Below are positions 30,038 through 38,938 of a stretch of DNA of 64,000 nucleotides, in pieces; positions within the stretch are counted from its first letter, which is position 1, and each line of letters begins with the position of its first letter. The DNA is taken from contig CANXME010002501.1 of the NCBI GenBank assembly GCA_948144175.1, positions 124,001 through 188,000 of the forward strand, written 5' to 3'. The stretch comes from Closterium sp. NIES-65 (lineage: Eukaryota; Streptophyta; Zygnematophyceae; Desmidiales; Closteriaceae). A model generated the notes under the pieces. That model was not told where the DNA came from. It saw nothing but the letters and a program-made list of their open reading frames with translations, and did no database searches. The position numbers and the translations under genes are program-made.

Positions 30038-30808
30038 CTATCCACGGACGCGGGCTGGGCCCCACACGTCCAGGTGAAGAGTCTGTAGGGGAGCCTCTGT
30101 GGGAGGGAACGAGGAGGAGTGAGGAGCGGCGCGCTGCCGCCCCTCGACACAGGGAAGACAGGGAGGAGCAGGCGAGGGTGGGAGGGGAGGGAGAACCCTT
30201 GGAAGAATAGAGACAAGGACACGGCGGTGCATGCTGCGAAGGCGCTGCACCAAGGGGTGACCAAGGCGGTGGTGCCAAAGGAGGGTCTGGTGCGACAAGG
30301 CGCGACACGAGTTGGGGGCCGACAAATGACCTGACGCAGACGCAGACGCAGCTACCTGAGGGGACTTAGTGGTCAGTGTGTACAGGCCCGACCCCGGCTG
30401 TTGAGTGAAGGTAGCCAGGTGACGACCCGTCTGAGCACACGTGCAGTGTGTCACACGCTCGTAGGCAGGGGTGAACTGGTGAACAACTGCGTCCTGGAGC
30501 GCAGAACCCGCCACCAAGTTCGTAGAGAACGAGGGGAGGTAAAGACCCGACAGTGTGCCGGACGGGACAGCAGGACAAGGGAGGACAGTGGAGGAGGTCG
30601 CACGGACTGGACCCCCAGAGGGGTCTGCCAGGGAGTCTGGAACCGGCCGACTGAGCGGCGTGAGGGTGGTGCTGTCGCGAAAGAAGGAGCGAGAAGCACC
30701 AGAGTTAGGTGTGAAGGTGTACAAGGCCTCAGCAGGCGCAGTACCAGAGAGAGCAGACTCACCAGCACTTGGAGCAGCAGCCTCACCCCTACCTAGAGCA
30801 GGAGACAC
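30038..30808 (-). CDS. Copia protease, GAG-pre-integrase and integrase start
   Basis: The protease reads YTFTPNSGASRSFF: the catalytic Asp is Asn here (Asn-Ser-Gly). The rest is well kept (DSLADPSGGPVRATSSTVLP, LPSFSTNLVAGSALQD). GAG-pre-integrase has LWHHRLGHPLVQRL and CLPCVEGRQRAAPHS. Integrase begins LHLDVWGPARVRG with the first catalytic Asp and stops at a TAG. Protease and RT are thus both mutated at catalytic aspartates. Confidence 0.8.
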   Translation of the reverse strand: MSPALGRGEAAAPSAGESALSGTAPAEALYTFTPNSGASRSFFRDSTTLTPLSRPVPDSLADPSGGPVRATSSTVLPCPAVPSGTLSGLYLPSFSTNLVAGSALQDAVVHQFTPAYERVTHCTCAQTGRHLATFTQQPGSGLYTLTTKSPQVAASASASGHLSAPNSCRALSHQTLLWHHRLGHPLVQRLRSMHRRVLVSILPRVLPPLPPSPAPPCLPCVEGRQRAAPHSSSFPPTEAPLQTLHLDVWGPARVRG

Positions 30809-30829
30809 ACTAGCCCCTAGAGCAGCAGC

Positions 30830-31252
30830 CTAACTAGCACCTAGAGCAGCAGGCTCGATACCTGGGTCAGGCGGTACGCACAGGTAACAGGCACAGTCAG
30901 CACTAGTAGGCAATGCATACATGGCAGTGAGAATAGCATCATAGTCAAGAGCAAATATATCTACCCTCTGCCCAAGCAACTCCACCCAGTCGGGGAGCTC
31001 AGCCTCGTCGCCAAACTCGGTACGCCACGCATCGCTCAGACGAGCGAAGCAGTGGGACTGTGTGTGACTAAGCATCCCGCAAGCCTGACCAGTCCGAGCA
31101 CCAGTGCGAATGACGTACGGGCAGCGAACGGTACTCAGAGACCCTCTACTCTAAGCGTACCACTCACGAATCTGCTGGGGCGTGAGAGACTCGCGCGGAC
31201 GTCGCTGGAGCTGCATCTGGCCACAGCCAGTAGCAGCAGTAGCAGCAGTAAC
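30830..31252 (-). pseudogene. Gag C-terminal zinc-type segment (C-X13-C-X4-H-X4-C)
   Basis: It encodes ESLTPQQIREWYA, then a cysteine motif starting CPYVIRTG with spacing C-X13-C-X4-H-X4-C. CFARLSDAWRTEFGDEAELP and FALDYDAILTAMYALP follow. The same order occurs in the copies at 38616-38938, 45100-45480 and 54540-54720. Its position between gag and protease suggests it replaces the CCHC nucleocapsid knuckle. TAG codons occur after EWYA and in the ALGAS repeats. Confidence 0.65.
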
Positions 31253-31384
31253 TGTCAAACATTATATATGTTGTGCTTGTTTAGGCTACAGTGGGTTAGC
31301 CTATAGGGGGTACACAATTCTAGGGTTAGGTACTTGTACTGATTTCACTGTTAGTTCAATCATTCCTGTTCGTTCATTCTAACA
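31253..31384 (+). repeat. Solo LTR (plus strand) with 5-bp target duplication
   Basis: 132 bp, TGTCAAACATTATATATG to CATTCTAACA, nearly identical to the LTRs at 12851 and 19256. GTAAC occurs on both sides (31248-31252 and 31385-31389). It was inserted into the gag end of the young element 25916-32922, so it is younger still. Confidence 0.92.
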
Positions 31385-31439
31385 GTAACAGGAGTAGCAC
31401 CAGTAGCAGCAGTAGCAGCGCGGCCACCCCTACAACCCC

Positions 31440-31570
31440 AACTAGCGTACCACCCACGAAGTTGCTGGGGCGTGAGGGACTCATGCGGACGTCGCTGGAG
31501 CTGCATCTGGCCGCCGCCAGTAGCAGCAGTAGCAGTAGCAGTAGCAATAGCAGTAGTAGCAGTAGCAATG
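31440..31570 (-). repeat. Duplicate of the gag REW segment
   Basis: This stretch repeats about 100 bp of 31155-31250 (TCTGGAGCTGCATCTGGCC and the SLTPQQLRGWYA coding). Before the solo LTR entered, the two copies lay in tandem within the gag end. Confidence 0.7.
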
Positions 31571-31589
31571 CGTGCAGGGCAGGCGCGGC

Positions 31590-31702
31590 AGGCAGGCAGG
31601 CAGGCAGGCAAGCAGGCAAGCCGGCAGGCAGGCCGGCAGGCAGGCAGGCAGGCAGTCAGGCAGGCAGGCGGGCAGGCAGGCGGGCAGCCAGGCAGGCAGG
31701 CG
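31590..31702 (+). repeat. (GGCA)n microsatellite
   Basis: About 28 units of GGCA, with single-base variants (AGCA, GGCC, GTCA, GGCG). On the minus strand it would encode alternating CLPA/PACL runs, but this is repeat translation and not a credible protein. Confidence 0.95.
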
Positions 31703-31719
31703 GCAGCGCACGAACAAGG

Positions 31720-32780
31720 CAGGTGCTCACCAGTGGCAAGCAGGGCCGGCACTCGGCGGGGCCGCAACAGCGGCTGCAGAGTAGGGCCGCGGCAGCTGTA
31801 GGGCGGGGTTGCGCCAGCAGCAGGTCGAGGCCGCGTTAGCGTCCAGGCGGGGCCGCGTTGGTGGCAGGGCGCGGCCGCGGCAACTGCAGGGCGGGGTCGC
31901 ACCAGCGGCAGGTCGGGGCCGCGGCAACTGCAGAACTGGCGGGGCCGCATCGGCGTCCGGGCGGGGCCGGGTCGGTGGCAGGGCGCGGCCGCTTCAGCAA
32001 CAGGGCTGGCGCGGCCGCGTCAGCAGCTGGGCGCGGCCGCGTCAGCTGCAAGACTGACAGGGCCGCGTTAGCAGCAGGGCGCGGCCGCGTCAGCTGCAGG
32101 GCTGGCGGGACCACGTCACGGCAGGGTGGGGCCGCGACCACGGCAGGGTGGGGCCGCGTACGCGTCGGCAGCAGGGCGGGGTCGTGACCGCGGCAGGGTG
32201 GGGTCGCGTCAGCGGCAAGGCCGGGCCGCGACTACGGCCTGACGGGGCCGCGACAGCGACCTGTCGGGGCCGCGCGCTGGCCTGAAGGGGTCGCGCGCTG
32301 GCCTGACGGGCCTATAGAGGCTACGCGCGGGCGGCGAGGGCCTGCAGGGGCGGCGCGCGGTCGGGCAAAGGCTGCGCGCGGGCGGCGAGGGCTTGCAGGG
32401 GCAGCGCGCGGTCGGGCAGTGGCTGCGCGCGGGCGGCAAGGTCCTGCAGGGGCAGCACGTTGGCCTGACGGGCCTGCAGGGGCGGCTTGCGGGCCTGACG
32501 GGCCTGCAGGTGGCGGCTCGGGGGCCTGACGAGCCTGCAGAGGCGGCTTGGGGGCCTGACGGGCCTGCAGAGGCGGCTCGGGGGCCTGACGGGCCTGCAG
32601 GGGCGGCTCGAGGGCCTTACTACTGTAGCTTGCAGGGGCGGCGCGAGGGCTGTAGGACGCCGCGGGCAGCGCAGCACGTCACGAGGCAAGGCAGGCAGCC
32701 ACAGGACAACACGTGGGGTAGCGCGGTAACCGCAACAGTAGGTGGGCCCGAAAAGAAAACGGTCCTACGGACCTAGTGCT
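31720..32780 (-). repeat. GC-rich minisatellite leader of the young Copia
   Basis: Units around GCGGGGCCGCGTCAGC and GCAGGGCGCGGCCGC repeat between about 31840 and 32240. Between about 32330 and 32620, units around GGCCTGACGGGCCTGCAGG with GGCGGCTCGGG repeat. No gag is found between this leader and the zinc segment. Next to the 5' LTR the primer site is decayed (CAGAGC is kept but TGGTAT is not). Confidence 0.85.
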
Positions 32781-32789
32781 CTGAAAATA

Positions 32790-32922
32790 TGTTAGAATCT
32801 GGCAGAAGGAATGATGAACTATGAAAGAGATGGGTACAAATATAGAACCCTAAAAAGGGCTGTACCCCATATTGGCTACCCCACTACAGCCTAAGCATAT
32901 ATAGCATATATATCATTTGACA
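32790..32922 (-). repeat. 5' LTR
   Basis: 133 bp, one difference from 25916-26048. It is followed on the right by the GCAGC duplication (32923-32927). Confidence 0.95.
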
Positions 32923-33551
32923 GCAGCTACCTGAGGGGACGCAGTAGTCAGTATGTAAAGACTCGACCCAGGCTGATGGGTGAACGTGGCCAGGTGACGG
33001 CCAGTCCGGGAGCACGTACAGATCGCCACACGCTGTCCTCCAGGGATAAAGATATCAACCCATGCATCCTGGAGGACCGCGTTGCTCACCAGGTTCGTAG
33101 AGAACGAGGGGAGGTGAAGACCTGACAGAGAGCCAGACGGAACCGCCGGGCAGGGAAGCACAGTGGTGGACCGTGAAAGAACTGGGCCCTCTGAGGGGTC
33201 AGCCAGAGACACTGCAACAGGTGCAGGGAGTGGCGTGATTGCAGTACTGTCGCGAAAGAATTAGCGTGAAGCACCTGAGTCAAGTGTGAAGGTTTGCAAG
33301 GCCTCAGCAGGCGCAGTACCTGAGAGAGCAGACTCGCTAGCACCTAATACAGCAGCCTCACTAGCACCTAGAGCAGAAACCTCTATACCGCGGGAGTACT
33401 GCACACACAGGTAACAATCACCCTCAGCACCACCAGGCAAAGCATACATGGCAGTAAGGATAGCGTCATAGTCAAAAGCAAAGACATCAATGCACGACCT
33501 AAGCAGCTCAAGCCAGTGGGGGGTCTCAGCCTCGTCGCCAAACTCTGTGTT
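32923..33551 (-). pseudogene. Copia gag end and protease (old minus copy)
   Basis: It reads TEFGDEAETPHWLELL, FAFDYDAILTAMYALPGG, repeated ALGASE blocks, then protease LQTFTLDSGAS with a stop (TAA) immediately after. VSLADPSEGPVLSRSTTVLP, LPSFSTNLVSNAVLQD and HLATFTHQPGSSLYILTT follow. At PQVAA it is cut by the young Copia, and the reading resumes at 25910. At its right end it was cut by the Ty3/Gypsy insertion within DAW-TEFGD. Confidence 0.75.
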
Positions 33552-33780
33552 TGTCACAGGATCGAAGTTCCACTCGAGAATGTTGCACTAAAGGTGAGTA
33601 TAAGGCGTATTTATACTCAGAAACACATAGACACAAAAGATAATTCGAACCTTTGGGAACACGCTTTTCTAGAATAGATAATCACAAGTGCGCATAAGCA
33701 CCCAAGCCCATTGGCACATTGGATTATGGCAAGATTACGCCTTGTACACCACCGTCGGTGCTGTCGGTGCCGAAAATACA
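33552..33780 (-). repeat. Truncated 3' LTR of the Ty3/Gypsy element
   Basis: It matches 38237-38460 along its length (AGGATCG, CCACTCGAGAATGTTGCAC, ATTGGATTATGGCAAGATTA). It lacks the about 155 bp that form the start of the 5' LTR, because a deletion joins it directly to RNase H coding. Confidence 0.8.
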
Positions 33781-34324
33781 CGATGTCGTAGTCGAAGTGG
33801 GTCTCGAGGAAGTCGATCCACCTGACCTATCGCCTGGAGAGGGTCGGCTGCGTCTTTAGGTACTTCAGGCTGCAATGGTCAGTGTAGACTGTGGTCTTTC
33901 TCCCTTCGAGATAGCATCGCCATGTCTTGAATGCGGTGATGATTGCTAAGGCCTCTTTGTCATGAATCGGGTAGTTGAGTTCTGCCCCGTGCAATTTTTT
34001 GTTGATGGAAGCGATTGGTTGTAACCCTTTCCTTTGGTCTTGCATCAAGAGTGCTGCAACTGCTTGGTTGCTAGCGTCAGCTTCGATGACGTAGTCTTTT
34101 TCTGGATCTGGCAGGATCAGGACGGGTGTGGATGTGAGTGCGGTCTTCAACTGCTCCATGGCTTGCTGATGCATCCCTCCCACTTGAGCGGTGTATTTTT
34201 CTTCAGTAAATAGGTGAGAGGTGTTGCAATCTTCGCATAATGTGGCACAAACCGATTGTAATAGTTCGCGAAGCCAAGGAATTGTTGAAGTTCTTTCACG
34301 TTTTCCGGCGTCTTCCACGCACAT
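33781..34324 (-). pseudogene. Ty3/Gypsy RNase H
   Basis: It contains EADASNQAVAALLMQDQRKG, LNYPIHDKEALAIITAFKTW and YLEGRKTTVYTDHCSLKYLK: the Asp, Glu (DKEALAI) and Asp (TDHCSL) residues of the RNase H active site. It has a TAG after LSRR (position 33827), then VRWIDFLETHFDYDIV running straight into LTR sequence. Upstream it overlaps RT coding in another frame near 34150-34200. Confidence 0.85.
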
Positions 34325-34858
34325 ACGGCTTCGATCTTCTTCGGGTCGACATGTACTCCTTGAGCGCTCACCATGTGTCCAAGGAAATGAGCTTTCTTCA
34401 AGGCAAACTCGCTCTTGGATAGCTTGACGTAGAGCTTCTCCCGTCGAAGTATCTCAAAGACGCGTCGTAGGTGATCGATGTGCTGCTTCATGTCCCTCGA
34501 GTAGATCAGGATGTCGTCCAGGTACACCACCACATTCGTCGAGTAGAGGCCCGAGAATATGGTTCATTTCGGCTTGGAATGTAGTGGGTGCGTTGGTGAC
34601 TCCGAACGGCATGACGAGGTACTCGTAGGATCCGTATCGTGTCCGAAACGCCGTCTTATGGAAGGAGTTATCCGCCATCCGGATCTGCCAATATCCCGAT
34701 CTCAAATCGAGTTTTGAGAATACCGTGGCTCCCCGAAGCTGGTCAAGTAGATCGTCGATCCGTGGAATCGGATACTTGTTCTTGATCGTCTGCTTGTTGA
34801 GGGCTCGGTAGTCGATGCACATGCGTAAGCTTCCGTCAGGTTTTGGTGTGAAAAGCAC
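34147..34858 (-). pseudogene. Ty3/Gypsy reverse transcriptase (frameshifted)
   Basis: Two overlapping frames make one RT. The right one (34454-34858) holds [55 protein letters not shown] and TFQAEMN. The left one (34147-34533) holds [13 protein letters not shown], the catalytic YLDD box, then FLGHMVSAQGVHVDPKKIEA and FLGFANYYNRFVPHYA. A frameshift near 34530 separates the Phe-Gln region from YLDD. Motif order and spacing fit Ty3/Gypsy RT. Confidence 0.88.
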
Positions 34859-34885
34859 GGGCGCACCATACGGTGATGTTGATGG

Positions 34886-35857
34886 TCAAATGAGTCCTTT
34901 GTCCAGGAGGTACTCGAATTTCTTCTTCATGTCAGCCAACTCAGTAGGGCTGAGTGGATATGGTGCTCGAAAGGTTGGTTTTGAACCAGGTTCTTCGATG
35001 ATCTCGTGCTGGTGGGTTCGGTATGGCGGCAACTGGTCTGGAAGGTCGTCAGGGAGAACGTCTTCGAACTCCTCTAGAATATTCTGGATTGATGGTGGAA
35101 GCTCAAGCATCTTCCTCTCTCCTTCGTCCTCATCGATAATCAGTGCAACAAACCCTGCCATGGTTTGCTTCACATCCTTCGCGAAGCATGCAAGAGTCTC
35201 CTCCGAAATATCTCCTGTGTTGCTCCAACTCGCCGTGCGAGTGACCCAGTTGATCTCGGGGTTGGACTTCTTCAAAAAGTCTCTTCCAAGGATCAGGTCT
35301 AGCCCTTTGATGTTGGTGATGGGTAGGGTCAATTTCCACCGAAGAGGACCCATCTGCAGGTGTAACGCTGCTTCGCCGTAGACTTGTAACTTGCTTCCGT
35401 AAACCATCGTAGATGTGAAGCTTGAAGGCGTGTACTTCTCATTGATGCATTTGGGAGCTGCCTTGTCGCATACTGAATGGGATGCTCCGCTGTCCACGAG
35501 TGCTTGGAGGCGTCGTCCATTGCAGACCCCCTCGAGCAGATGTGGTTGGCGTTCCTCGTTGTACCCGTTGATCGTCTCGTTGATTGGATCATAAGGCATA
35601 TCCCATAGCTCTGTGTTTTCTCCTAGGGTGGCAAATGGCCGGTCCTGCCTTTTCTGTTTGCCAAGAATTTTTGTTGTCGTCGACGACGTGGTTCTCGAGC
35701 TCGTAGTAGAATTCATAGATGGGGTAGATATCGTAGATGTTTTAGATGCATCTGTAGAGGAGGTTTGAGGTCGTCGCAGCTTCATGTTGACCTCCAGCTC
35801 CCTCTTGAGCTGCTTCAGCGCCACTGACTTCTTTCGTGGGGACCGGTTGGTCGACAT
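34886..35857 (-). CDS. Ty3/Gypsy aspartic protease and RT lead-in (323 aa)
   Basis: A Ser/Thr-rich N-terminus is followed by the retropepsin motif LQALVDSGASHSVCDKAAPK (intact Asp-Ser-Gly) and the second protease block GLDLILGRDFLKKSNP. A spacer comes next. The segment ends in the conserved RT entry, LPPYRTHQHEIIEEPGSKPT and YPLSPTELADMKKKFEYLLD. The stop at KGLI (TGA) precedes the next RT piece in the same general region. Confidence 0.85.
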   Translation of the reverse strand: MSTNRSPRKKSVALKQLKRELEVNMKLRRPQTSSTDASKTSTISTPSMNSTTSSRTTSSTTTKILGKQKRQDRPFATLGENTELWDMPYDPINETINGYNEERQPHLLEGVCNGRRLQALVDSGASHSVCDKAAPKCINEKYTPSSFTSTMVYGSKLQVYGEAALHLQMGPLRWKLTLPITNIKGLDLILGRDFLKKSNPEINWVTRTASWSNTGDISEETLACFAKDVKQTMAGFVALIIDEDEGERKMLELPPSIQNILEEFEDVLPDDLPDQLPPYRTHQHEIIEEPGSKPTFRAPYPLSPTELADMKKKFEYLLDKGLI

Positions 35858-36163
35858 GAGCTGGTTGTTCTAAGAGAGGACAATGTCGTCGTTGGAAGGC
35901 CGATCTTCCACGCTCTGTTGTTGGTTCCCCATGTGCAGCTGCTGTAATTGTCGTACCGGTACATTATTTTTCTTCTGGAGCCTCTCTCATGATTTCACCA
36001 AGGCCGTAGACCCAGGAGAGTTTCTCCCAAGTAAATCATCCTTGTATAATAATTTTAAGGAGTGCTTACTTTTTACAGGGCCTTTTTGGAGTTGTCCGGG
36101 TCCAGCACGGTCTTGTTTCGCGGAGATTTTTTCCTCGGCGATTTTCCCTGGTAGAGTCCGTTC

Positions 36164-36748
36164 TTAGGTTGAAGAATTCACTCCACGATCCTCCAATATT
36201 TGCATTGAATCTGCTCCACTACTGCGGTCCCGAAGCGCTGCACGTGCGGTTTTCATTTCGTCACAATCTATGAGTCCATGTCCCGGCTTGCCGCAGAAAG
36301 AACACTTAGATTTGTTCTTCTTTGGTCTTGCTTTCGCGTTGATTCGATCAAGTTCCATCGGGTCGGCGCACGTGGGGGTAGCCAAGCGTCCTCCATGTCG
36401 TCTATCTCGTCCATTAAGTCGTCGTGTTCCGATCGTGGTTACGTCAAAACGTTCTGCTGCCGAAACGACGGCGTTGTAGCTGCTCCAATTTGCGGCTGCA
36501 ACGTGTTGTCGTGTTTCGTTTTTCAGCCCCGGGATGAATGCTCTAATTTTTTCGCCTTCCGCGACGTCGGGGATGCGGTTGTAGTTCGCGACGCTCCCGA
36601 TTTGTCATTGACGATGTATTTTGTCGCGGACGATTAACGTTGCATTTATCGGCTCAAAACATTGTAGTAATCCTTCACGGAACTACTGCCACATCGCTTC
36701 GCCTTGGTTTAATAAACCGCATCCGCTTATCCAGTCAATTGCTGGACC
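36164..36748 (-). pseudogene. Ty3/Gypsy gag with CCHC knuckle
   Basis: The zinc knuckle CSFCGKPGHGLIDC sits in a Lys/Arg-rich context (KARPKKNKSK). To the right, in part in another frame, are gag pieces such as FIPGLKNETRQHVA and WSSYNAVVSAAERFD. The N-terminal half is missing or unreadable up to the nested element at 36749. Confidence 0.7.
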
Positions 36749-36891
36749 TCGCAGAGATAGTAGGCAGAAAGATAGAACACGAAAAGAGGGTTTGCACTAG
36801 CAAACAGTTGAGTACATATAGAAAACCCTAAATTGGGTTGTACTCAAATAGAGTACCCCACTGCAAGCACGACAAATACAACATTCTGACA
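36749..36891 (-). repeat. Left LTR of the short element
   Basis: On the minus strand it starts TGTCAGAATGTTGTATTTGT. The last bases are altered (CTGCGA instead of CTGACA). It matches 38057-38200 and, partly, 3355-3473. Confidence 0.8.
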
Positions 36892-37399
36892 CACCCCCAT
36901 AACCAAAGTGGGGTGTAATCAGCACAATAAGCAGGCAGAGCAATAGTTCACAATGATAAGCAAAGCTAGAGGCGAGACTGTGGGCAAGTGAGGAGGAGGA
37001 GGAGGACAGACTGTGGGGGCGAGAAGATGGGAGGCGACGGCTGAAGCTGCAGAAACACTGTAACGGCTGGCTCAGTGGCCACCGAAGCAAAGGCCCGCAC
37101 TTCAGGAGTAACTAGCTCTGCGGCTACACTGAGCAGCTGGAACAACTGACCCACGGGCGACTGGCGACTACCAAAGATTGTAGCCTCCGGACTACTCGCG
37201 CTGCGGACGACAAGACGGCTGCCTCCACTCAACCTCCCCCTGCTGTCCCACACCCCTTTCACACACCCCGTGCTGTTCCTCTAGCACTGCACCCACGACA
37301 CCCCCTAGCGCCACGCCCGCGGCTCCCACACATCCACCCCCCTCAGTGGCAACTGCTGTAGTGGGAGACGGAGGAGGAGGAGCAAGTGGCGACGCACAC

Positions 37400-38056
37400 A
37401 CCCGCCACCCCGTAGCTGCACGAGGGCAGGAGGCGGCAAGGGCGGCTCGCGGGCTGCAGGGGCGGCTCGCGTGGGCTGCAGGGGCGGTTCGCGGGCTGCA
37501 GGGGCGGTTCGCGAGCTACAGGAAGGGGCAGCGCGCGGGCCCCCGAGGGCGCCACGACGGGCGACGGGAGGGGGCTGTGCGCGAGCCCCCGAGGGCGCCT
37601 CGACGGGCGACGGGAGGGGGGCACGCGCGGGCCCCCGGAGGGCGCCTTGACGGGCGACGGGAGGGGGCCGTGCGCGGGTGCCCGAGGGCGCCTCGACGGG
37701 CGACGGAAGGGGGCCGCGCGCGAGCCCCCGAGGGCGCCTCGACAGGCGACGGAAGGGGGCCGCGCGCGGGCCCCCGAGGGCGCCTCGACGGGCGACGGGA
37801 GTGGGGGCCACGATGGGCGACTGGAGGGGGGGGGGGGGGGGGGGGTGGGGGGCGCGCGCAGGTCGACGGGGCAGGAAACCGCCTCGCGCCTCGGGGCGCA
37901 CGGCAGGCAGGCGCGCGGCGGGCAGGAAACCGCCATGCGCCCCGAGCGCATGGCGGGAAGAAAAAACATTGCGCGCCACGGGGCGCGCAACAGAAAGGAC
38001 AGCAGCGGAAGCTAATGGTGGGCCCACAGGCTAGGAGCGTAACCGTTTTGATAGCA
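37400..38056 (-). repeat. GC-rich minisatellite leader
   Basis: From about 37540 to 37800, about six units of roughly 50 bp repeat GCCCCCGAGGGCGCCTCGAC and GGGCGACGGGAGGGGG. A G-run of about 17 bases lies near 37830. Several long open frames cross it, but all are repeat translations rich in Pro, Arg and Ala. Confidence 0.85.
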
Positions 38057-38200
38057 TGTCAGAGATAGTAGGCAGAAAGATAGAACACGAAAAGAGGGTT
38101 TGCACTAGCAAGCAGTTGAGTACATATAGGAAACCCTGAATTAGGCTGTACTCGCTATAGAGTACCTCACTGCAGGCTAGACAAATACAACATTCTGACA
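38057..38200 (-). repeat. Right LTR of the short element
   Basis: 144 bp. On the minus strand it runs from TGTCAGAATG to CTATCTCTGACA with intact TG...CA ends. Confidence 0.8.
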
Positions 38201-38221
38201 GAAACTCCACGAGTCAAAACG

Positions 38222-38236
38222 GCTCTGATTACCAAC
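38222..38236 (-). promoter_or_regulatory. Ty3/Gypsy primer binding site
   Basis: On the minus strand the 5' LTR end TGACA is followed by GTTGGTAATCAGAGC. This resembles the tRNA-Met complement TGGTATCAGAGC with one extra A. Confidence 0.65.
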
Positions 38237-38615
38237 TGTCACAGGATCGACTTTCCACTCGAGAATGTTGCACTAAAGGTAAGTACAAGGCGTATTATAC
38301 TCAGAAACAAATAGACACAAAACATAATCCGAACCTTCAGGAACATGCTCTTCTAGACTAGATAATCACAAGTGCACATAAGCACGCAAGCCCATTCACA
38401 TATTGGATTATGGCAAGATTACGCCTTGTACACCACCGTCGGTGCTGTCGGTGCCAAACATACTTATTAAGTGAAATAATGGGAAAGCTCTAGAAAATAG
38501 AATAGTAGTCCGGTTGAGGTGAAATAAAGTGCAAATGAAAGAGGAGAATAAGGAGAATAAGATAGAGTAAAAATATAGAAATGAGAAATATGTCGAACGT
38601 CGGCGTACTCTCACA
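38237..38615 (-). repeat. 5' LTR of the Ty3/Gypsy element
   Basis: On the minus strand it starts TGTGAGAGTACG and ends GATCCTGTGACA. The start agrees with the solo LTR at 12358-12725. The right part (38461-38615) is AT-rich and has no counterpart in the truncated 3' LTR. Copia gag coding resumes at 38616. Confidence 0.75.
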
Positions 38616-38938
38616 GCGTGCCAGGCATCACTCAAATAGGCGAAGCAGCGGGACTGTGCGTGAACAGGTGTCCCACAGGTCTGACGAGCTCGACGACCAG
38701 TGCGAATGATGTACGGGCAGCAACCAGGACTCGGAGACGTCCCACGCTGGTAAAACCACTCACGAAGCTGCTGGGACGTACGGGTCGGACGCCGCCGTAG
38801 CTGCATCTGGCCACCGCCAGAAACTCCGCACCAAACAGCGCCACAGTGACTGCTACTACGGCCGCCACCAGTCCCACTGCTGCCACCACCGACGTCACCA
38901 CTCCCACCGCTACTACAGAGTGAAGTCATGGCTGGCAA
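38616..38938 (-). pseudogene. Copia gag end with C-X13-C-X4-H-X4-C motif (old minus copy)
   Basis: It encodes a Gly/Ser-rich stretch, GGGQMQLRRRPTRTSQQLRE (the REW motif, continuing WFYQRG), and a cysteine motif starting CPYIIRTG with spacing C-X13-C-X4-H-X4-C. It ends AYLSDAWHA, where the Ty3/Gypsy element entered. The main gag domain is absent. Confidence 0.7.

Larger units (their letters stand above)
25916..32922 (-). mobile_element. Complete, very young Ty1/Copia copy with both LTRs and TSD (7.0 kb)
   Basis: The two 133-bp LTRs differ at a single base. GCAGC flanks both sides (25911-25915 and 32923-32927). Inside, on the minus strand, lie a GC-rich leader, a zinc-motif segment, protease, integrase, linker, RT and RNase H. 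The gag globular domain is missing: the leader runs straight into the zinc-motif segment. RT carries YVND instead of YVDD. The copy is therefore young by its LTRs but could move only with proteins from other copies. Confidence 0.95.
36749..38200 (-). mobile_element. Short non-autonomous LTR element (TRIM-like), 1.45 kb
   Basis: Direct repeats of about 143 bp (36749-36891 and 38057-38200) flank 1165 bp with no retroviral-type coding. Next to the left repeat is a hairpin polypurine tract. Next to the right repeat is TGCTATCAAAACGG, a decayed tRNA-Met primer site. The interior is a 3' tail plus a GC-rich minisatellite leader. The LTRs differ by roughly 10 percent, so it is old. Flanking 5-mers (GGACC and GAAAC) do not match. 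Confidence 0.75.
33552..38615 (-). mobile_element. Ty3/Gypsy element, internally deleted, with nested short element
   Basis: On the minus strand the order is 5' LTR, primer site, gag with CCHC, protease, RT and RNase H, and then directly the remains of the 3' LTR. The RT-RNase H order without a preceding integrase, and the RT motifs, mark it as Ty3/Gypsy. Integrase, polypurine tract and the first part of the 3' LTR are deleted at about 33780. It sits inside the gag end of the old minus Copia. No exact target duplication remains. Confidence 0.85.

Noticed and set aside
31590-31702. A CRISPR-like or other spaced repeat array
   Set aside because: The units are contiguous tetranucleotides without spacers. 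No CRISPR array occurs in the window.
31360-31950. Minus-strand open frame with Cys/Leu/Pro/Ala runs that looks like a cysteine-rich protein
   Set aside because: The Cys-rich part is the translation of the GGCA microsatellite. Only the last part (TPQQLRGWYA) is real gag sequence.
37305-38068. Several open frames over 200 residues on both strands
   Set aside because: All lie in the minisatellite leader of the short element and have only repeat-derived Arg/Pro/Ala composition.
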